Shown in pieces: positions 26,122-38,775 of a stretch of DNA of 64,000 bases. How positions within the stretch are numbered: position 1 is the first letter of the stretch; each line of letters starts with the position of its first letter. Both the position numbers and the translations under genes were made by a program. This DNA is from Aquilaria yunnanensis (Eukaryota > Streptophyta > Magnoliopsida > Malvales > Thymelaeaceae), in assembly GCA_039654915.1 (NCBI GenBank), contig CM077600.1:29819992-29883991 (forward strand), given 5' to 3'. The notes under the pieces are model-generated. The model saw only the letters and a program-made list of their open reading frames with translations, did not search any database and was not told the DNA's origin.

Positions 26122-26123
26122 TA

Positions 26124-27180
26124 AAAGAGAATGATACAAAAATATGATACAAGTAAATACACATTCTACAATTTGAATGTCTTTTAATAACAAAGAAAAA
26201 GGAACTGACTGGGACAGAGTTTGTTTATTTATTTGTTTTTTTTTTTCTCTTTAATAGTTTTGTCTGGAGAAATGTGGTCATCTGCTGACTTGATGTCGTC
26301 ATGCACCCAGGACCCAAAAACCAAAATGTTGTCATCTTAAAGAGACAGGGAACCTTAATTCATCTCACCGCATCTATCTACTCCGTGTTTATATATGCAC
26401 CCCGTTGGGCGTTGGCCAATGCAAGCTGCTATTCCCGATTAATTTTCCACAATCTAGGGTAGGGAGCCTACTTGTAGATGTAGTAATGTTTAAGGTTTTG
26501 CAGTTGAATAATCAAGTTTAATCTAGTAGCTATTTGGGTCGGGGAGGAGATGGAGATGGAGATGGAGATGGACTGCCTCAACCTAGATTGCCTTCGGGCT
26601 GGGTTGCTGCCATGTATCCTTTCCCAGGTTGTGTTTAATGTTCATATTACCCAAAACAGTTTTATTTCATTTTTTCAATTTACATTATAGGTAAAATGTT
26701 TTGTACTTCAAAAATTGGAAAAATGATTTCCCTCTTTTTATCTGTTACTCATGGATTTTCTTAATTTGCTTATGAATATCTTTTTTCTATCCCTTTTATT
26801 TTTCACATTCATTATTTCTATACTCCAAATTAATACTAACTTTTTATAAAAACACTTTAGCTAGCTCTCAAAATCAAAAGAATGACAAAGTACCAAACGG
26901 TAGAGGAAAATTAGATTATGTTTGTATGATTTTCAACCATTTTTTTCTCATTATATAAAATAAATTGTCTAAAACAAGGAAATACATCACTGGGATATAA
27001 GATATTATTAATCTACTGATGATGTAACTATTTTTTTTTAATCGGCAGTGAATGTACAAGTAGGACCTGTGAAACATGATGTTTAGTTTTAAAATGAAAG
27101 AAAGTGAAAGAATGTACAATTAGGGCTGGTGAAACATAAACAAGCACCCTGTATGAGAGCACAAATACAAGTTCTACGAC
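26124..27180. other. Intergenic; possible isolated 5' exon near 26552
   Basis: A TTTATATATGC promoter-like motif near 26389 is followed by four GAGATG units (about 26548-26571). A short frame starts at 26552 (MEMEMEMDCLNLDCLRAGLL) and reaches a possible donor, CCCAG|GTTGTG, near 26627. The CLRAGLLPCILS stretch faintly recalls the start of an F-box, but this is too short to call. Two 28-bp direct repeats (GAATGTACAA type) lie near 27050 and 27112. Confidence 0.3.
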
Positions 27181-27189
27181 AAGGTAGAG

Positions 27190-27277
27190 ATGTGTACTCA
27201 GGTGGTGGAACAGATATGAGTTATAGCACGCTTTTATAAATTACAACTCATGTTTGTTCCACCACCTGTGGACACAT
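27190..27277 (+). ncRNA. MicroRNA-precursor-like hairpin
   Basis: The arms 27190-27222 and 27245-27277 (33 nt each) pair with two mismatches and two G:U wobbles around a 22-nt loop. The core is AGGTGGTGGAACA on the 5' arm and TGTTCCACCACCT on the 3' arm. Weaker pairing may extend outward (AAGGT against ACCTT). This is single-copy in the window and outside the duplications. The shape fits a plant pre-miRNA, but a very short MITE could look the same. I do not match either arm to a microRNA family I know. Confidence 0.5.
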
Positions 27278-27655
27278 GTATGACCTTTTGGCATTTGCAA
27301 GAACTCATCCTCAAAAGTAGCTCAAGTTTGAAGGATATTATTGTTGAGATCTTGGTATGGACTCATCTATGATGGGATGCAGGGGTTTGGAATAAAAAAA
27401 ACAAAGGTATGTATCCACACACTGTGCATCCAATTAGATCCAATAATCGACTTGGTTAACAAAAATTAAATAAATTCATATACTCCCACTCTTCCAGATT
27501 AGTTCATTCCTTGATTTTTCATGCAATTTTAGAAAAAAATTTATTCTTTCAGTACCTTTTCTTACAAGCCAATTTATGTATGATAGTATTTTATTTACTC
27601 TTTTTTTTTTGGGAAAGAGTTAAAATGTTTTGAAAGTGGCCCAAAAGGATTAAAC

Positions 27656-30176
27656 AGCAATATTTAGGAACGAAGAGTAGTAATTATTATGCCCTTTGGC
27701 ATACAGTGACTGAATGATGTAAGCCTCTCCTTAGTTTTCTTCTTAACCTCCTAATTCTTAGGGGGAAAAAATAAATGAGTAAGTAAGTGTCTCTAACTAT
27801 TTTATGATTCTGACAGTTTTATATTTAGAAGAGATTGGAAAAAAAAAATCTAAACAAAACAAAAGGTGAGTGATTTTTAATGGGGTCCATACCACAACGC
27901 TTGGATTAAAGCTCTCCTCTGTCTATTCATCATGGGCCGAAGATTTGGACTTTGGAAGTTGGATCAGTCTAAGGTCCGTAACATGTTTATCTGTGACTGC
28001 AACTGCAAGTAACATTTTCATCCTCTCTAGTTTCTGACATGTTTAGCGGTAAAACACATCGTGAGGGACAGACCCAAAAACACCCATTCACTGAAAGTTC
28101 AACTTATTCTGTCGAAGTCATAGCCAACCATCACATGGGCTTTCCATATGATTTTCATTGATGTCCAAGTCAAACAACTGCTATGCAGCAAAAGTAGTAT
28201 TTTTATATCTAATGGATACAATTCAGTCTAAGAATAATGGAGTTCCACCAAGAAACATTTGACTTTAACCCATCTCCAAGTTGAAACTGGAAAGGTGACC
28301 AAGATTGACTTGTTGTAAATGAACCGATCACTCCTAATTATCTTTGAATTCGTCACAAAAAAACATACCAAGATATATATAATTATTACTAAAGGATATA
28401 AAATTCAATCCGTTACATCCTTTGTCATTCCTCTTATATACCAAGAAAAAAAAACCATCTATTATATATACATAAAGTAGGATACATTTAAGGAGTAAAA
28501 ATTCTTTTCACTTAACAGATGCAACATGGCGTTGACATGTGGCAAATTTGACAAACAAGGTAATAAAGTTAGTATTTTTTACAATTATTTGCTAATATTG
28601 TCCTTCACCCAATTTAGCCTTCAATTAAGTGGGAGAATATTGCATTTAAATTTGACTTTCAAAACTTGATAAGGAAATCCTTCATCAATGTGGTTTTAGT
28701 TCCTAATTTGTCCATACATACTTCAACACAATTAAATTAATTACACAATTAATAAATTTAAGTTAATGAATTACACAAATATTGCATTAGATAGGGGAGG
28801 CTAACCTCTATATAAAATGATAAATCCAATAGAAAACCACACACTGTACATTTACTCAACAAAGAGTGAAGTGTATCAAGTTGCTCTTTTTTGTATTTCA
28901 GATTTTTGTTTGGCTTATGAATTTGGGGGTTCAATTCGAATTCGGGATGGAGGTTAGGCCTTTGGGGCGATAGGAACAAGTGTGTGGTACTTGTCGTGCC
29001 TCGAAGAGAGGTTACTAATTAATTTTGCTTTAATTATCTACAGGAGTATTTGACATTACCCATGTTACTGTAATGTATGTGTAGCAAAAAAAAAAAAAAC
29101 ATGTTTCTTTTTCACTTATAGAGGGAAAGAATTATTGTCCTAATTTTTAATATAGGACACTAATCGTTTTCATTGAAAGATGACTAAAATGAGTGTTCCG
29201 TGATTAATTAAGGCATACTATATCAAAGTTTGGCGAGTTGAGGCTGATCATATCAATTTCACTTTATCATGATTAATTATGAGGAAAACATGAAACAACT
29301 GGTAATTTAAATTTTAAATAGAAACTAATTAATCAATATGTATATGATCATATCTCTTAATTAAGTTGAATATTAGTCTTTAGATGTACCATTTAGTTCG
29401 TCAGATGTACCATTTAGTTAGATCTAAGTATATGCTCAACCATACATTGGCGGTGCTACAATAAAATTTCCATAACTTTCATACCAAACTTATTTACATT
29501 TAAGAAAAAAAAATCAGGTAAATACTACCATTATAAGCAATTCTTGGGCTAGCATAAGAAACATAAAAAAGGGAAATAATTCACTATTCCAAAGTTAATG
29601 GCATAATAATTTAGAACCTAATTTTTGTAAGTACCAAATTTAAACAAAGTTGTGAATAAAAAAATTTATTCCTAATTAAGCAAACTAATTAATCAAAATC
29701 ACATCCTATATTACCATGTAAGTTGAGTATAGATTACCAAACCTAGCTAGAATTTCTCCATTTAACTCCTTTCTTTGCACCCTCTCATCATGCATAAAAA
29801 TTTTATCTTTAAATTCTAGAACATATAAGATTACAACTTTTTCTACTATGCGACAGATCAATAGAACCTTATATATTAATTTTGGAAGGTAAAATTGTTT
29901 CACATTGTAATTTTAGTGATAATAATTTTTTAATAATATTTGTATTACGTTTAAATATATATTATTTTGAGATACTCAATATAACTTAAAATCCCGTGAT
30001 AATGCGAGTGCTGGATATGGAAGCTAGTTACAATAGTTAGAGGTAATGAAAAGATTAGCTGCATTAGCATGTGTGTGGTCAATTTATTAGGCCGAGAACC
30101 AAGATTTTCCTGGATACGTTTGAACATTTTTGAACCATTTCACACCCCACAAATTGAATGCTCCAGCCCAGTACGA
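27656..30176. repeat. Segmental duplication, partial copy C
   Basis: Matches A 7381-9901 and B about 41460-43795 in the same orientation. It shares several variants with B against A, such as CACTCCTAATTATC near 28329 and 41979. It retains the 171 bp that B has lost near 41520, so it was copied from a B-like sequence before that deletion, or gained those bases separately. Its right edge falls about 54 bp before the position of the PMEI TATA box in A, so this copy has no PMEI gene. A Copia fragment follows immediately. Confidence 0.93.
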
Positions 30177-30835
30177 TAAGTTGGTTGTTTATGATAGTTT
30201 TCTTAAACGATTTGAGAACACTGATAGTACTCACTCTATAGAGTCGAAGCCAATGTTTCTACCAAGCAGGGACAAAAGAAGGATGGACTGCTTCCAAGGC
30301 CTCAAGGAAGTCCATGCTTGAACAAACCCAACCAAGCAGGAAGTGCTAATGGCAACAGGCCAAGATCACGAGGCTTCTCTCAAACGGACGACATAACTCA
30401 TTGCCAATATTGCAATAAACTTGGTCATACAGCCAACATCTGTTGGCATGTCAAGCCGAATGAGCAAAACCCTCCACCACCTCCTCGTGCCCATGCTGCA
30501 GTTCAAAAGTCAACTCGGAGATGGACAATTGACTCTGGAGCCACTCACCACGCAATCCGGATCTTGCAAATCTAAATATCAACAATGAATCTGATGGAAC
30601 AGATGACTGGTAATAAGAGATAGCGCAGGTTTCAACATTTCTCATTTTGGCACCTCTTACCTTACTACTCCCAGTAATACCACCTTCTCCTTGCACAATA
30701 CACTTTGGTGCTCCTCAACTAAGCCAAAAACCTCATTTCTGCCTCAAAATTCCATGCCACTAACATTGTCTCTGTTAAATAATGTTCTTAGTTCCAGTAA
30801 AACTATTTTCCTATTAAACCCTATGAGCATATAAT
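30177..30835 (+). mobile_element. Decayed Copia gag-protease fragment
   Basis: The frame at 30318-30575 has a CCHC zinc knuckle (CQYCNKLGHTANIC, spacing C-x2-C-x4-H-x4-C). It is followed by RRWTIDSGATHH, the Asp-Ser-Gly active site of the retroviral-type aspartic protease found in Copia gag-pol. Frameshifted continuation to about 30830 resembles the pre-integrase region (for example AKNLISASKFHATN). No integrase, reverse transcriptase or LTR is seen. It begins exactly where copy C ends and abuts the broken end of the TPR gene. Confidence 0.8.
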
Positions 30836-31159
30836 GGATAAGGTCCTGAAAGTTTGTTTTTTGTATGGCATTGATCAATTCGCTTACTCGTAAAGCTTTT
30901 GATGGGTCTACTGCAATGAATTGAAAAATCTCATCTGGTCTAATATTGTAGGACAAGACAAATGTCATGCCAACAAACCTCTGATTCATAATAAAGTCCA
31001 GCATATAGAGACGCATAGAAGAACTCATCATCACGGCCTTTGAATCCAGCAACAAACTGTACACGAAAATTGGTGATCTTAGCTTTTTGAATGGCAAAGA
31101 AATTTTATTAATTAAAAAGGTAAAATTAGGCAAGAAGTACCAGCCAAAGACTGGAAAAA

Positions 31160-31330
31160 TCATGCGACCCATTTAGAAAAGAAGCAAAACCTCCCATCCA
31201 CCCCAATTTTTACATGCTAAATAGAACCCTGCATGAGAGAGGCTGGAACTCTTGACCTCGGGATAACTTAAAAGCTATGAGATGTATGTGCTAGCGAACC
31301 TCAAATGAATGCTATTGCACTGACTCGCAT
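31160..31330 (-). repeat. Possible SINE-like sequence in TPR intron 5
   Basis: On the minus strand a GAGTTCCAGCCT (31240-31251) resembles a pol III B box. It follows CATCTCATAGCTTTTAAG and CCCGAGGTCAAG, phrases common in plant SINEs. No clear end or target duplication was found. Confidence 0.3.
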
Positions 31331-31675
31331 ACTGAAATGAAAAAAATTCAATACATAAATAACTTGAGTCTTATAAACATTTTTAGGCTCATGAAAAGAA
31401 CCATCTATTGAGGTTCCTGCTGCTGTGACATATGAGTTTCACGGATCACTAGAGAAAAAAGGAACACACATTTTCTGGGTGAGATGTGCAGATGCACAGT
31501 GACTAAGTACAACACATTTAAATTTGTTGGGGTTCCACTTGTACCTTTTCTGGATCACCACCATCCTTGAACATTTCATAAGCTTCTCGCATGACAGTTC
31601 GTGGATCTCTTCCCACCTGCACTCAGCTGCTAACCAACTAAACTTACAGATTTTATACATGCATAAATACATCCA

Positions 31676-31776
31676 TATATATATATATATATGGATGTAT
31701 GTGTGCATGGATATATATATGTATGTATGTATGCATGTATGGATGTATTTACGTGTGTGTGTGTGTGTGTGTGTGT
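31676..31776. repeat. Microsatellite cluster: TA, TATG/GGATG and TG runs
   Basis: A TA run is flanked by inverted ACATCC and GGATGT. ATGT-type repeats follow, then (GT)n at about 31753-31776. The cluster lies in the intron between TPR exons 5 and 4, close to exon 5. Confidence 0.85.
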
Positions 31777-33169
31777 TATCCCAACTTTTACCTTCGAAGT
31801 CCAGCCTTAAAACATGATGTAACTATCTCTTTGCCATAGGAATGACTGAAAGTAACTAGCCTAAAGCATAAATATCACAACATTCACATGTATCTGATGT
31901 TGTCCTAGTAAATAGTAGTTCACTAGCTCAGCATTGTCATTTCTGATCTTCAAAAATCAGGTGACATTTTGTTGGGCGACTACTTAACCTGACAACATTA
32001 CCTCAAGAAATCGTTTCCTTGCTTCCTCAACTCCATACAACTGAGCTTCACAAAGAAAGCTCCAAATTGACTCTTCTGTATCATTTGGGTTCTTCGCTAC
32101 ATCTAATCTAAACTGTTCTGCACCTTCTTTGAACCTGAAAAGAAGATACATATGCACCTAACTTCAATATCTTCACAGTACACATCAAGATCTTGAAAAA
32201 CCAAAAAGCATACTGCTTCATAATCATTCCTTTGCATCTCATTGGTACCAGCAACTTTAGATTCTTATCCAATGAGGCCTAGGTACATAAAAGAAAAAAA
32301 CCACAGCATAACAATCCCTTCCTCTTATTCTGTTTTTGCTTCCTCAACATTTTGTCCAAGTTGAATGTTGTAGACAGACAGAAAGAAACTTGAGTGCGCA
32401 GAAAACCATTACCTGTCAAGATAGTACAGTGAGAGACCCCTCTGCCAAAGATCTATAACAGCCATTTTCAAATCAAAATTACGTCAATTGCTTCACATAA
32501 CTAAACGGGATCTTCAAACATAGGAAAAGAAGAGGAAGCGCTATCAAAAAACCTACACTCCTTTTGTCTGGAATCCAACTCTATGGCCCTGTCAAATTCT
32601 TGCATGGATCCTTCCAAATCACCCTTAAAGACCAGAAAAGCCAAAATCAATCACTGCGTTAGGGAAAAGAAGGCCCAGCCAGTGAACTTGAGAAAATGCA
32701 AATGAATCGACCTGTCTGAATAGTAACATTCCACGTCTAACAGCAATGACAGCTTCACGGTCCCAGCTGTTGTTACTTCCGGTTAAAGCGTCCCAAATTC
32801 CAGAAACAGAAGTGAGGAACAATCTTCTTCTTGAGGAAGTGAGAGCCGGGAGGTGGAGATTATGGATGGGTTGGCTAAGAAAGCAGAATTCACTAGTGTT
32901 TGGATTGAAGGAAAAGGGAGGAACAAAATGGGAAGAGTTAGAGGAAGAAATCGAAAAATGTCTGGGTCTGATGAACTGGCTTAAGGTCATGATTATGGTA
33001 AGAGCAACAATTTCAGAAGCAGAGCACCGTTCTGTTTGGTTGGCCCGTAGCCAGCCCACGGAGAGGAGGGGATGAGGTGGGGATATATTCGGGTCGGGAC
33101 CCGGGAAAACTTTTTCTTTTTTGTTACCCGCGAAAACTTGATCTTAAATAATTTATTTTTATTTTTATA

Positions 33170-33459
33170 CTACCTGTGTACCATTTTAGTTGAATCATTT
33201 TTCTGGATACGAAAATTAAGATATATGTAATTTGTGTTAATTTTTTACATAATAAAAATTTAAATAATGATTAAAAAAAAAGATTCTTTTTTGGGTTTTG
33301 TGCAGTGAGAAATTGAGTGGATATTAAAAAAAAAATCTTTATTTAGTTTTGTGTAAAAGGATTATTTAATTGTTTAAACTTTTCCAAAAGAGGAAACGTT
33401 TCAACCTTTTGGGACATCCCAAAAAGAAATATGTTTCAAGTAAATTGGGACGGAGGGAG
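33170..33459. mobile_element. Stowaway-like MITE upstream of TPR gene
   Basis: The right end TTGGGACGGAGGGAG is flanked by TA. The left end TACTACCTGTGTACCATTTT is a mutated version of TACTCCCTCCGTCCCATTTT. The element lies about 180 bp upstream of the TPR gene start. Confidence 0.7.
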
Positions 33460-33461
33460 TA

Positions 33462-34100
33462 TTTTTTGTTTGAACTAATTTTATTTAAAAGCTAATATCA
33501 TGTAGGTATAATAATATATTAAAAATATAATTTTTATAAGCATACTAAATTTTTTATGATCTTTTCTAGTTTTAGGTATTAAAAAAAATTCATAAAAAAT
33601 TAATAACATTTTAAAAATTTACTTTCAAATAGATTATTACATCTATATAATATTGGTTTTCAAATAAAATAAGTTTCAAATAAAAAATAAGTCATTTCGG
33701 ATTAAGTTAACTTAAGCTAAAATGAATTGGCCCTTAACCAGCCTCACCCTCATGTCATCCTGTTAGGGAGCTTCTCCTTACGTGTCAAGAACAAAGGGTT
33801 AATTGCACGATTAGATTCTACTATTTAATTATTATTTCAGTTTTAATCTCAACCTCTAACTTGCACATTTTAACTCTCTAACTTCATTTAAATGTTTCAT
33901 TTTTTGAATCTTTAAGTGATGAAACTCTTTAGTTCAAATGGAAAACGCTATGTCAATATAAAATTGTAAGAAAAAATGTTAACTTTAACCCCTGAAAACT
34001 TTTTCATTTAATAAAGAATCCTTAAAACATTGAAATCTAAAAAAAAACTCTCCTCCTCATCTTAGCCTCTCTCTTCAGCCTTTTATGCAAACGCCACCGG
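33462..34100. other. Intergenic, left boundary of copy B
   Basis: AT-rich, no gene seen. Bases 34080-34100 (ending CGCCACCGG) lie immediately left of the first base shared with the start of the window. The boundary of copy B itself may be further left, because copy A is cut off by the window edge. Confidence 0.5.
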
Positions 34101-36727
34101 CAACAAATAAAATAGGCATTCAATCAAACATGTGCTCCTCCTTTACTTGAAGAACTGCTTGCTTACACTTTCCCAAAATTTCCACCCCTAGTATCTGTCA
34201 ATTTATTTCTTCCAACAGAAATCCCCCTCAAAATGATACCACCACCAACCAACTTGATAAACTTATATTTATTATATTTATTTCTCTCATATTTAGTATG
34301 TTTTAATATGTTTTGAACCTTAAAGATATATTTTGAGCATGTTTTGTAGCTTAGAGCATATCTGGACTCAATTGATTGAAAGTGAATTTAATTTGTAATT
34401 TTACACGTTTTAATTTAGTTGTGTTCTTTTAGGATTTTGACAAATTGGTGATGTTCCAGTAGAAAAATCATATCTTGAACTATAGATATCAGAATTGAGT
34501 GATTCTTAATTCATTGGAAAGCTAACATCTGGCGCTACAAATCACATTCAGACCATGGAACCCATTTTCCACGTTAAGAAGGTCAAATTTAGCTTCAAAG
34601 TCACGATTTGCGAGTCATCGCTAGTTTAGAAGCAGTTGTGGTATTTTGAGTATATCTTTGGCTGTAGATGTCCGTTTTATACAATTCAGGTGTCATTCTG
34701 AAGATAAGAAAGAGATCTACAATTTTCATGATTTGAGTTTTGAGAAATAATGACTCTATCAAGGTTGAATCTCAACTTGAAGTTGCTGCTACTGTTAGAG
34801 CATTGCTTGGCTAACAATTTTGAAATTTTCTAGTTAGTTTGAATCTTTTTATTTGTGTGAGGTACTTTTGTAATAATATAGGAATTTTAGGGAGTTTTGT
34901 GAATTTAACCACATTAGGTTAGCTATATTAGAATAAAGGAGCAGCTGCCGCAAGGGTCCCATCATTCCCCAACTATTTTTGTGTTCTTTTCTTATTTTTT
35001 TTCTTTTCTTTTTAGTATTTTTTTTTATTTCTTGTTGAAGGAGACTGAAACCCCGAATTCTTCAACACTGTAAGATCAAAGTTGTTTTTATTCATTCAAT
35101 TAATATTTTGAGTATTGGATGTTTTTCCATGATTAATTTCATGATTATTTCGTTTATATGCTATGAGGCTTACTAGTTGTTATTCGAATTCAATCTACTC
35201 CTAGGTTAGAAATCATATTCGTAATTGTTTGGTTTCTCTAATCTGTGAAGCAATTAAGGTTTAGTGATTTGTTGCGCCAAAAATCATTAGGTCTTAGGGA
35301 GAACATTCAACTAAATTAAATGCAACCATCTGTGTTTGTGTTATTTAGTTTCATCGATCTCTCTAAATTTTAACGCAATTGTTAAATTAAATCAAAGTAC
35401 TTGTCTTAGGTTGTATAACAGTTTGGGTTAATTAGATTGCTTGTTTTCTGATTAACTACAACTAAGGAGAGGTAGGAAGATAGTTTCAACGATGAATATT
35501 CAAAGTCTTGATTGATCTATCCATACATCGATGATCAATTGTAGGAATTCGGTGGTGGATGTTGACTGATGCCAAAGTTTAAATTCTTGATTGTTTTATT
35601 GGTTTATTACTTGATAAGTTTCTTAATTTTTGTTCTCTAATCATTTTTTATTTTATTTCATTTTTTTATTGCAAAAAATTCCCCCTAATCTTTTATTTCA
35701 GTTTTCTGTCAGGAAGCTTTTAGATAAAAAATTCCCCTTGAGATTCGACCTGATTTTCACTGCTATACTACAAATTTATTTATTTTGAGTTGTTACTGAT
35801 ACCAAAACTATTTTTTGTGGTTTCGACGAACGACCACAACTCTAATAAGAAATGACTATGACATTCTCCAATGTCCACCCCCTCGATCATTCTCCAATGA
35901 AATCATTGTTGAATCATCCCATAAACTCTGACGTATCTCCCCCCTTACCTAACACTATTTCCTCCTCTAACTCATGCTTCAACGATCCCTCCATTGTTGA
36001 TGCTATTCTCTTCCTATTTTTTTAGAGTTTGCCCTTTGATCCCATCGTCGTTGTTGCTGTCGCTGATGCCAGCTTTTACAATGTGCAGATCTACCTTCAT
36101 TTTAATGTTATCACTTGTTCCAAGTACCTCATTGCCTTATATTTCCTATTGTTGGAAGCCCCACATAAATAAAAATGACAACAATGGTAGTGTAATTTTG
36201 GGGACTGGCTATTTGATTAATCTAAATCTCTAAGTTGAGGTTTGCTTTGGACTATTTTCTGAGGGAAGGGACGGGGATGGAGGACGACAGCTGGGGACAT
36301 AGGACATGGGTGGTCGGAGGATGAGGGCTAGAGACAGGGGAGGGTGGAAAGAGAGGCTGAAATGAGGAAAGGAGTTTTTTTTGTTAGATTTCAATGTTCT
36401 AAGGATTCTTTGTCAAAGGAAAAAGTTTTTATATGTTAACGTTAATATTTTTCCCTACAATTTTGTGCTAACGTGGTGTATTTTGTTTGAACCAATGAGT
36501 TCCATCACCCAAATATCCAAAATGGAATGTTTAAATGAGGTTAGGGAGTTGTAACGTGCTAGTTAGAGGCTAAGGTTAAAATTGAAATAATAATTAAATG
36601 TTAGGGTCTAATCATGCAATTAACCCCAATAACAAGAGTCAAATGATATATATATATATATATATATGGCTGTGACGCTTTTTAAATTTTGATAAATATG
36701 TAAATGACTATTTATTTTTGTTTTATA

Positions 36728-36942
36728 CTCTATCAATCCCAAATTATTTACACCATTTTCCTTATCTTTTTATTTAAATCTGACTTAAATTAATTTATAT
36801 TAATATTTTTAAAAAATGTATATTTAAAAATTATAAAACTTATAGTTTTAAATATATTTTATAAAAAAATTAGTAAATATTAATATAAATAAATTTAAGT
36901 AAAACATCTGAAATCATGTAAAAAAAATTGAGATGTACGAAG
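36728..36942. mobile_element. Degenerate Stowaway-like MITE (copy B)
   Basis: Counterpart of the element at 2626-2851, with the same TA-flanked decayed inverted ends. Its left end (CTCTATCAATCCC) is slightly closer to the Stowaway consensus than that of copy A. Confidence 0.55.
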
Positions 36943-37061
36943 TACTTATTAGGGGTCATATGGTAGCTAGCAACGAACAAAAGAAACTCCTTAACAATGA
37001 AGCTAGGAGGGGTAAAGTTCGTCGTCATTCCTTAAACAAAGTTTTGGACTTACGAATAAAC

Positions 37062-38775
37062 AAATATATTTAGGAACAATTACTAAAATCTTGTGAGAAG
37101 TGGTCAAACCTACACTTATGTCCTTCATTTTTCAAAAACCTACATTTACCCTCTTTAACAGTAACATTGCTATTCACTATCATGAGAGAATAGAGAAAAT
37201 GCTTAATTTTGTCCTCCCATCTTTCTTTCTTATAAACTTTACCCCTAACTTCTATATCAATGCAAGTCAATCCACTAAACAAATTAGAAGCATTAATTAA
37301 AAGTTCAAAAAAAAAAAAAAACAAATCGAAGCATCATCATCCAGACGAAAACTTTGCGTAGAAATCTCTGATGAATGAGAGGAGACCTAGAGAGTTCGAG
37401 GGGAACCAGATCTGAATCCAGATGGTTCAAGCTATCAATGCTGGTGGGGAAACATGGCGCCTCCAGCGTCATCATGGGCTGCTATAGCTCTTTGATGCCA
37501 TCTCTAGTACCACCACACATGAGTCATCTACTAGGGATGTTAATGGATGTCCAATCCGACGAGCATCCGATTGTATCTAATCCAATGGGTCGGGTTTTTT
37601 AACAATTAATCAGATTTCGCTCGGATGTGGTTTTTCTTTTTTTCATCAGTCATCGAGTTTAGGTAGAATGTGAGTGTAGGGGTCACCTGCCCCATATGCG
37701 ACCCATATATATATGTGTGCGTGTGTGTACAACATATTAATATTAGTTATGTGATGAAAATAAAAGTATAATAGATAAGTTATATGAAATTAAAAATAAA
37801 CATGGGTTGCCTTAAAAGACAAGGTATAATGAATATTTTTAATAATAACAAATGTAAGATTAGACATGACATAACTCAATAAAATTGTAATTATGGAGGT
37901 GTGGTGGGTAGATGAAACATTTTAATAGGTTTAGGACTAAATATAACATTCAATAGATTATGAACTAAAAAGAAACAATAACTTATTGTTATGGACCATT
38001 CATGAAATTTACTCCAAGTTAAATTCTCCAGTGGTCTAGCTATTTCTTTCACTTTTGTAACATTGAACCAAACAATGGTTTACCAATTTTTCCAGCTGCT
38101 AGCAGAGCAAATTCAAGCATAAATTGTAGCCCATTTTGGTTTTATGGCTATTGTGAAGAAATAAAAAAAAAACAAAAAATCATTGAAGGAATTGAAGAAA
38201 CAAAAAACATAAGTGTCATTTCTACAGAACCAAGGGCTATGGATTTTGATTGATAGGATAGTTTCTGGCACAAGAACTCTAGCACGACTCAACTCACCAT
38301 TTTTACCATTGGAGGGTGAATCAAATTTACGATTGAGGAAAGGGCAAAAGAGATTTGGGAACAATTGACAATTTAAAGCAATGAACGATGAATGATCAAC
38401 GCCCAAACCAGGTTCTCAAGAAGTGGCTATGTAATCAAGTCCAATTCGATGAATTGAGAATCGCCATTGATAGGTTTGTTGAATATAAAATGTCAGTTGG
38501 TTTTTCTAATGATTTGGTTTGGGATTGGGAATCAAATCTAATTTAGATAGGGGTAATTTGTTAGTTATGGAAGTTGGAGGGGCAAAATTTATATAGAAAA
38601 ATGTTAAAATGGTAAAATGAAGTTTTTTTTTCTCTTATTTGTCTATTGGTGAATCATGGAGTTAAGTTTTTAGGGGGTAAGTGTGAGTTTTTGAAAAATG
38701 GATGATAAAAGTGTATGTTTAACCATACTTCATGGGATTTTTGGTAATTTTTTCAATATTTTAACAAGCTTTCCC
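37062..38775. mobile_element. Non-autonomous element with ~200-bp inverted ends (copy B)
   Basis: Counterpart of 2970-4678. It keeps about 60 bp near 38300 that copy A lacks and is about 54 bp shorter near 37340, so the two copies have both gained indels since duplication. Confidence 0.55.

Larger units (their letters stand above)
30979..32990 (-). pseudogene. Plastid-type TPR-like superfamily protein gene, 3' exon(s) missing
   Basis: Six minus-strand exons can be read in phase: 32990-32712, 32623-32557, 32452-32413, 32134-32002, 31616-31545, 31056-30979 (223 codons). They match a conserved plant TPR-like protein. Landmarks are SGIWDALTG, EAVIAVRRGMLLFRQ, the TPR-like GDLEGSMQEFDRAIELDS, YLWQRGLSLYYLDR, NPNDTEESIWSFLCEAQLYG, REAYEMFKDGGDPEK and EFFYASLYAGLYYESE. 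Residues 1-50 are Ser/Phe-rich like a chloroplast transit peptide. The start at 32990 is preferred over the in-frame ATG at 33059, because it begins the transit-like stretch. A usable GT follows exon 6, but the final C-terminal exon(s) expected in the family are absent before the Copia fragment. The product is therefore probably truncated, unless a distant exon exists. Confidence 0.75.
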
